From NCBI GenBank assembly GCA_003563755.1, contig PWUB01000148.1, positions 1-9,678 of the forward strand: 9,678 nucleotides of DNA, given 5' to 3'. Positions 5,899-9,678 of this stretch are shown here, piece by piece. The stretch's first letter is position 1, and each line of letters opens with the position of its first letter. The notes beneath the pieces were generated by a model. It was not told where the DNA came from. It was given only the letters and a program-made list of their open reading frames with translations, and searched no databases. The translations under genes were made by a program, and so were the position numbers. This stretch comes from Clostridia bacterium. GTDB lineage: Bacteria > Bacillota_E > SLMV01 > PUMD01.

Positions 5899-6195
5899 AT
5901 GACAGTGATCAATCTGCGAACAACCGTCCCCTTGCTGATAGGTGTGATGGTCCTCATTTTCCTGGTGATCCAGCCGCGTATATTTGGGGCAGTGGCCATG
6001 CAGCAGGTCGAAGGCGACGCCGATTATATCGAAGTTCTCGTGGCTCCAGGTGACACAGTTTGGGACCTCGCGCGGGAATATGGACCCGACGGCGTGGATG
6101 TGAGACGGATGATATACCAGATCAGGGATGCCAACGGACTCGAGACCTTCGTGATCCATCCAGGCCAAGTTCTCATCATACCCACCGCAAGATGA
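5899..6195 (+). CDS. yneA: SOS-controlled LysM-domain cell-division inhibitor, YneA-type
   Basis: 98 residues: a short N-terminus, one membrane segment (about residues 10-33, rich in V/L/I), a short linker, then a LysM-like domain (about 43-96, with 'VLVAPGDTVWDLAREYG' starting the repeat and 'IHPGQVLIIPTA' ending it). YneA of Bacillus has the same design and size, is LexA-repressed, is encoded next to lexA, and halts septation during SOS through its outer LysM part and membrane anchor. Two LexA boxes cover this gene's promoter. The start ATG 5899 has GGGGG (5891-5895) only 3 bases upstream; GTG 5905, 7 bases after the same purine run, is an alternative. Here the gene precedes lexA in the same direction, whereas Bacillus has them divergent. 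The family and regulation are well supported; the division-inhibitor function is inferred from context and architecture. Confidence 0.85.
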   Translation: MTVINLRTTVPLLIGVMVLIFLVIQPRIFGAVAMQQVEGDADYIEVLVAPGDTVWDLAREYGPDGVDVRRMIYQIRDANGLETFVIHPGQVLIIPTAR

Positions 6196-6220
6196 GTCCT
6201 CCCGGTTCAGCACCGATACA

Positions 6221-6234
6221 CGAACAGCTGTTTG
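6221..6234. promoter_or_regulatory. LexA box 3, upstream of lexA (CGAACAGCTGTTTG)
   Basis: Matches CGAAC-N4-GTTYG with T in the degenerate position; symmetrical around AGCT except for one base pair. It lies 70 bases before the lexA start, beside the likely promoter. A -35-like TTGCCT (6232-6237) overlaps it with a TG-extended, weak -10 (TACGCT, 6256-6261) 18 bases on. This fits LexA autoregulation. Confidence 0.8.
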
Positions 6235-6303
6235 CCTTGACCCGGCAGAATGTGATACGCTGTGCGAAAGTCTCATACAGCACATCATGAGAGGAGTCCT
6301 GTC

Positions 6304-6927
6304 ATGGAGGAACTCACCGATAGACAGCGCCAGATTTTCCGCTTCATCGCCAGCACCGTTGATGAGAAAGGCTACCCCCCCACCGTCCGTGAGATATGTG
6401 ATGGCGTTGGGCTGAGGTCACCATCCACGGTCCACAGCCACCTCTCCGGTCTCGAGAGCAAGGGATACATCCGAAGGGATCCCGCCAAAGGCAGGGCCAT
6501 CGAGATCCTGCATGTGCCGAGCGTGCCGAGTCGGAACCCGGAAGTCCTCATGGTTCCCCTGGTCGGCCGTGTCACCGCCGGTTCTCCCGTACTGGCTGTT
6601 GAGAATATCGAGGAGATGGTCCCGCTGCCGCGCCAGCTCGCACGCGGTGGAAAGGATGAGACCTTCCTGCTCAGGGTGGAGGGATCAAGTATGGTCGAGG
6701 CCGGAATTCATGATGGAGACATGGTCATAGTCCGGAGACAGCAACATGCTGACGACGGCGACATCGTTGTTGCCCTCGTTGGTGATGAGGACGCCACGGT
6801 CAAACGGTTCTTCAGGGAAAGAGACCACGTTCGCCTCCAGCCTGAAAACTCGGCGATGCAGCCCATTATCGCCCGTGACGTCCGCATCCTCGGCAAGGTG
6901 ATGGGGCTGTTCCGCTCTATCTCCTGA
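6304..6927 (+). CDS. lexA: LexA repressor, self-cleaving SOS regulator
   Basis: 207 residues from ATG 6304, set by AGGAG (6292-6296) 7 bases upstream; an upstream in-frame start would lie over the promoter region. The N-terminal winged helix-turn-helix (about 1-68) includes [34 protein letters not shown] helices 2 and 3. The C-terminal S24 domain has the cleavage site Ala92-Gly93 (GRVTAGSP), the nucleophile Ser129 (EGSSM) and the general base Lys167 (ATVKRF), so all autoproteolysis residues are present. RecA filaments on single-stranded DNA trigger its cleavage and derepress SOS genes. The length is typical of Bacillota LexA. A LexA box upstream indicates autorepression. Its stop lies 21 bases from the convergent glnA stop. 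Confidence 0.97.
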   Translation: MEELTDRQRQIFRFIASTVDEKGYPPTVREICDGVGLRSPSTVHSHLSGLESKGYIRRDPAKGRAIEILHVPSVPSRNPEVLMVPLVGRVTAGSPVLAVENIEEMVPLPRQLARGGKDETFLLRVEGSSMVEAGIHDGDMVIVRRQQHADDGDIVVALVGDEDATVKRFFRERDHVRLQPENSAMQPIIARDVRILGKVMGLFRSIS

Positions 6928-6953
6928 CTGAACGGAAGAGACGAAGATTCAGT
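6927..6953. repeat. Short inverted repeat between the convergent lexA and glnA stops
   Basis: ACTGAA (6927-6932) and TTCAGT (6948-6953) form a 6-bp stem with a 15-base loop spanning both stop codons. No T-run flanks it, so its use as a bidirectional terminator is doubtful, but no other termination signal lies between the two genes. Confidence 0.25.
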
Positions 6954-8277
6954 AAGCGCCCAGGTATCGCTTCAGCTCCCAATCGTGAACCTGGCTGCGG
7001 TATTCGTCCCATTCTACCCGTTTTGCCTTTATGAAACGACTCACCACGTGTTCTCCCAGGGTGTCGATCACAAGCCGGTCCTTCTCGAGATCGTACAGTG
7101 CTTCGTCGAGGCTCTTCGGCAGTGATCCGATGTCCTGCTCCAGGCGTTCCTCCCAGTCCAGACGGTAGATGTTCTTCGCTACAGGCACGGGCGGCTGCAT
7201 GCCTTTCTTTATCCCCTCGAGTCCCGCCGCAAACACGACGGCCAGCGCCAGGTAGGGATTGCAGGAGGGATCCGGACTGCGGAGTTCAACCCTGGTGCCC
7301 TCTTCGCGCCTGGCAGGAATCCTCAACAGGGGGCTCCGATTGCCCATGGACCAGGCGATGTACACTGGGGCCTCGTAACCAGGCACAAGACGTTTGTAGG
7401 AGTTGACGAGCGGATTGGTTATGGCGGTGAAACCGCGGCAGTGATGCATCAGCCCCGCGATGAAGCTCATGCACTCTTCGCTGAGCTCGTAAGGTGCCTC
7501 GGGATCATAGAAGGCATTCTCTCCGTTTTTGAACAGGGACAGATGCACGTGCATCCCCGACCCGTTGATACCCAGCTTCGGCTTGGGCATGAAGGTGGCG
7601 TGAAGATTGTGGTTGAGGGCAACGGTGAGGACCACGAATCTGAAGGTCGCTATCTGGTCCGCAGTCGTCAGGCTGTCAGCGTACTTGAAATCGATTTCGT
7701 GCTGGGCCGGGGCCGCCTCATGGTGGGATGCCTCGATCTCGAATCCCATCTGTATGAGCGCCCTGGCCATGTCCTGGCGGGCCGCCTCACCCCGGTCCAG
7801 GGGCGGCAGGTCGAAATAACCAGCCTGGTCGTGGCTCTCAACGCTCGGCGACCCGTCGGGGTTTCTGCGAAATAGGAAGAACTCCGGCTCAGGACCGGCG
7901 AACAGGTCAAAACCCATGCTCCGTGCGTCCCGCATCACTGCCTTGAGGATACCGCGCGGGCAGCCCTCGAACGGCTCACCGCTCGGCCAGTACACGTCAC
8001 ACATCAGGCGGGCAGTCTTCATGTGTGACTCTGACGGCCACGGAAACACCGCGAAGGAGGTCGGATCGGGCTTGAGCAGCATGTCTGACTCCTCGATGCG
8101 CACGAATCCCTCGACGGCCCCACCGTCAAAGGACAAATTCCCCTCGAGTGCCTTCGGCAGCTGTTCAACGGGAATGGTAACGCTTTTCACCGCTCCGAGG
8201 ATGTCGGTGAACTGAAGTCTCACGAACTTGATCCCCTGCAGCTGGCACTGCTGCAGCAGGTCTGCATTGGCTGTCAT
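6949..8277 (-). CDS. glnA: Glutamine synthetase, type I (alpha subclass)
   Basis: 442 residues, the length of the Bacillus/Thermotoga-type GSI-alpha enzyme. It makes glutamine from glutamate, ammonium and ATP as a cytosolic dodecamer. Visible motifs: DGGAVEGFVRIEESDM (51-66) with Arg60 matching the B. subtilis Arg62 of feedback inhibition; metal ligands in GPEPEFFLF (Glu130, Glu132) and HHEAAPAQHEIDF (Glu187, Glu194); NGSGMHVH (238-245); the NPLVNSYKRLVPGYEAP flap region (288-304); LLRIP (Arg319); and VELRSPDPSCNPYLA (330-344). The Tyr adenylylation segment of the beta subclass is absent, the region reading NIYRLDWEERLE, so control by adenylylation is not expected. The start ATG 8277-8275 overlaps the hflX stop as ATGA, with GGGGGAT/AAGGG purines (8281-8292) as SD, which implies translational coupling. 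No glnR gene lies between them and no GlnR site was seen. Confidence 0.97.
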   Translation of the reverse strand: MTANADLLQQCQLQGIKFVRLQFTDILGAVKSVTIPVEQLPKALEGNLSFDGGAVEGFVRIEESDMLLKPDPTSFAVFPWPSESHMKTARLMCDVYWPSGEPFEGCPRGILKAVMRDARSMGFDLFAGPEPEFFLFRRNPDGSPSVESHDQAGYFDLPPLDRGEAARQDMARALIQMGFEIEASHHEAAPAQHEIDFKYADSLTTADQIATFRFVVLTVALNHNLHATFMPKPKLGINGSGMHVHLSLFKNGENAFYDPEAPYELSEECMSFIAGLMHHCRGFTAITNPLVNSYKRLVPGYEAPVYIAWSMGNRSPLLRIPARREEGTRVELRSPDPSCNPYLALAVVFAAGLEGIKKGMQPPVPVAKNIYRLDWEERLEQDIGSLPKSLDEALYDLEKDRLVIDTLGEHVVSRFIKAKRVEWDEYRSQVHDWELKRYLGAY

Positions 8278-9593
8278 GAACCCTTATCCCCCGTTTCGTG
8301 CCCATCCTGCTCCAAGAGACGCGACCGAACCCGCCGTGCGAGCCCACGGTCCAGGGTCACGTGCAGGTGTACTCCATCGTCGCGGTACTCTTGAAGATGA
8401 ACCTCTCCGTGCCGGTGCAGCTCATCCACTATCTCCATATGTATATAGGGGACGTCGAATGCCTCCCTGGTCCTGTCGGCCGCCAGCAGTGCAGCCATGC
8501 GCTCCCTCAGGTCATCGAGGCCGAAATCGTACAGGGCCGATATCAAGACCGGGTTGGGCAGGTCTCGCAGCAGTGTAGTATCAGCAGGATCCTGCAGAGC
8601 GTCGACCTTGTTCAGCGCGGTGACGGTTTCCTTGCGGTCGATCTCCAATTCCCTGAGCAGCCTTTCAACGGCGCTCACCTGCTCAGGCCAGTCACGATGC
8701 GATATGTCCACCACATGGATGAGGTAGTCGGCCTCGTTGATCTCCTCGAGGGTCGCCATGAAGGCGGTGACCAGCTGCTCGGGAAGATCCCTCACGAAGC
8801 CGACGGTGTCAGCGAGGCAGACCTGCGTCGAGGGAGGCAGGGTTGTCTTGCGAACCAGCGGGTCCAGGGTCGCGAAGAGGCGGTCCTCGGCCAGCTGGTC
8901 CGAACCAGTCAGTCGATTGATGAGGGTGGACTTACCAGCATTGGTGTAGCCGACCACGGCAAACAGGGGTACTGCATCTTTCTGCCGGCGCTCTCTGATG
9001 CGCCCGCGGTGCTGCCTGACACCCTCGATCTTTCTGTGCAGGTCGGTCATCCGCCTGCGCACCCGCCGCCGGTCCGTCTCCAGCTTCGTCTCGCCAGGAC
9101 CCCGGGTTCCGATCCCGCCCCCAAGCCGCGACAGTTCCTGTCCCATCCCCATCAGTCGCGGCAGGAGGTACGTAAGCTGGGCCAGCTCAACCTGGTACTT
9201 CCCCTCCCTGGATTGCGCACGCTGGGCGAATATATCGAGGATCAGGCGTGTACGATCAACTATTCTCGCGGCAATGATATCCTGCAGGTTGTTCTGCTGT
9301 CCCGGGCTGAGCTCGTGGTTGAAGACCACCAGCTCGATGTCCTCGTCGCGAACAGCACGGGCGACCTCCTCGGCCTTGCCCGTTCCGATGAAGGTGGCCG
9401 GGTTGGGCTTTCTCATTGTCTGTACTATTTCCATAACCACGTGGCCTCCAGCGGTTCGGACCAGCTCCTTCAATTCTTCTCGACGGGCGGTGAGCGAGGG
9501 ATCGTCATACTCAGAGGCGAGCTTATCAGTGACCAGGGTTACGGAAGCGGCACGCTCCGGAACATCTAGTGGTCGCTGCCCTTGGATGATCAT
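8274..9593 (-). CDS. hflX: Ribosome-associated GTPase HflX
   Basis: 439 residues from ATG 9593-9591. The longer frame from GTG 9677 is rejected because a strong extended -10 lies within it and the predicted transcript starts near 9638. The purine-rich SD (AGGAAGGAGAG, 9606-9616) is 12 bases upstream, slightly long. Domains: an N-terminal HflX domain with the Gly-rich linker GGGIGTRGPGETKLETDRRR (about 158-177), then the TRAFAC GTPase domain with G1 GYTNAGKST (215-223), G2 near ATLDPLVRKT, G3 DTVGF (262-266), G4 NKVD (328-331) and G5 SAL (352-354), and a C-terminal domain ending in a charged tail. HflX binds the 50S subunit and splits stalled or stress-arrested 70S ribosomes. It leads an operon with glnA; other Bacillota carry miaA-hfq upstream, which would lie beyond the right edge. 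Confidence 0.95.
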   Translation of the reverse strand: MIIQGQRPLDVPERAASVTLVTDKLASEYDDPSLTARREELKELVRTAGGHVVMEIVQTMRKPNPATFIGTGKAEEVARAVRDEDIELVVFNHELSPGQQNNLQDIIAARIVDRTRLILDIFAQRAQSREGKYQVELAQLTYLLPRLMGMGQELSRLGGGIGTRGPGETKLETDRRRVRRRMTDLHRKIEGVRQHRGRIRERRQKDAVPLFAVVGYTNAGKSTLINRLTGSDQLAEDRLFATLDPLVRKTTLPPSTQVCLADTVGFVRDLPEQLVTAFMATLEEINEADYLIHVVDISHRDWPEQVSAVERLLRELEIDRKETVTALNKVDALQDPADTTLLRDLPNPVLISALYDFGLDDLRERMAALLAADRTREAFDVPYIHMEIVDELHRHGEVHLQEYRDDGVHLHVTLDRGLARRVRSRLLEQDGHETGDKGS

Positions 9594-9644
9594 CTGTCGG
9601 ATGGACTCTCCTTCCTCCCCCACGCTGTGGGATACGCACCTTTC

Positions 9645-9653
9645 ATTATAGCA
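9645..9653 (-). promoter_or_regulatory. Extended -10 promoter for the hflX-glnA operon (TGCTATAAT)
   Basis: On the minus strand TGC-TATAAT is a perfect extended -10. The -35 position (17 bases upstream) reads GCCTCA, a poor match, as is allowed for extended -10 promoters. The predicted start is near 9638, giving a leader of about 45 bases with the SD. Only 25 bases upstream are visible, so operator sites cannot be judged. Confidence 0.65.
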
Positions 9654-9678
9654 CATGAGCCTGTGCATGAGGCGCACC

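Noticed and set aside
5915..5930. GAAC-AACC-GTCC within the LysM gene as a fourth LexA box
   Set aside because: One half-site is broken and it lies inside coding sequence; the match is at the level expected by chance.
5461..6288. 275-codon open frame on the minus strand across the 83-residue ORF, hairpin and LysM gene
   Set aside because: It has no SD, crosses a 12-bp hairpin and the LexA boxes, and gives a His/Ser/Arg-rich sequence with no domain. It is antisense to two frames with good start signals or clear domains.
8298..9569. 423-codon plus-strand frame antisense to hflX
   Set aside because: It is a codon-phase shadow of hflX, whose GTPase motifs are all intact on the minus strand.
1..9678. 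tRNA or rRNA genes, CRISPR arrays, insertion sequences
   Set aside because: No cloverleaf-like or rRNA-like sequence, no regularly spaced repeats, and no transposase or terminal inverted repeats were seen on either strand.

Overview
The window looks like chromosomal DNA of a G+C-rich, Gram-positive-type bacterium, most likely a deep-branching or uncultivated member of the Bacillota (Clostridia/Limnochordia-like). The evidence is a LexA with Bacillus-type operators (GAAC-N4-GTTC), a small LysM protein of YneA type next to it, an alpha-type (Bacillus-like) class I glutamine synthetase beside HflX, and a GH18 protein with a copper-amine-oxidase-like stalk and an SH3b domain. Shine-Dalgarno sequences are strong. 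This assignment is inferred from gene content, not from a database search.

Layout. 1-1774 (-): the N-terminal 591 residues of an S9-family serine peptidase; the C-terminus lies beyond the left edge. 1775-2076: divergent intergenic region with an extended -10 and a strong but oddly placed ribosome binding site. 2077-2454 (+): a small DUF6514-like protein. 2455-3390: more than 900 bases of very G+C-rich, hairpin-rich DNA between two convergent genes with no convincing gene. 3391-5229 (-): membrane- or lipid-anchored GH18 glycosidase. 5230-5550: divergent promoter region. 5551-5802 (+): an unrecognised 83-residue charged protein. 5812-5839: a perfect 12-bp hairpin. 5842-6927 (+): an SOS module, with a promoter holding two LexA boxes, a YneA-like LysM cell-division inhibitor, a third LexA box, and lexA. 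6949-9593 (-): an hflX-glnA operon with a 4-base start/stop overlap, convergent with lexA, preceded by an extended -10 promoter near the right edge.

Functional reading. The best-supported system is the SOS checkpoint: LexA is expected to repress itself and the YneA-like protein, and DNA damage would release both, halting division until LexA builds up again. hflX and glnA appear to be co-transcribed, linking a ribosome-rescue GTPase to ammonium assimilation as in the wider miaA-hfq-hflX-glnRA neighbourhood of Bacillota. The GH18 protein probably acts on the cell envelope or spore. The most puzzling stretch is 2455-3390, which may be a structured RNA locus or a decayed gene.
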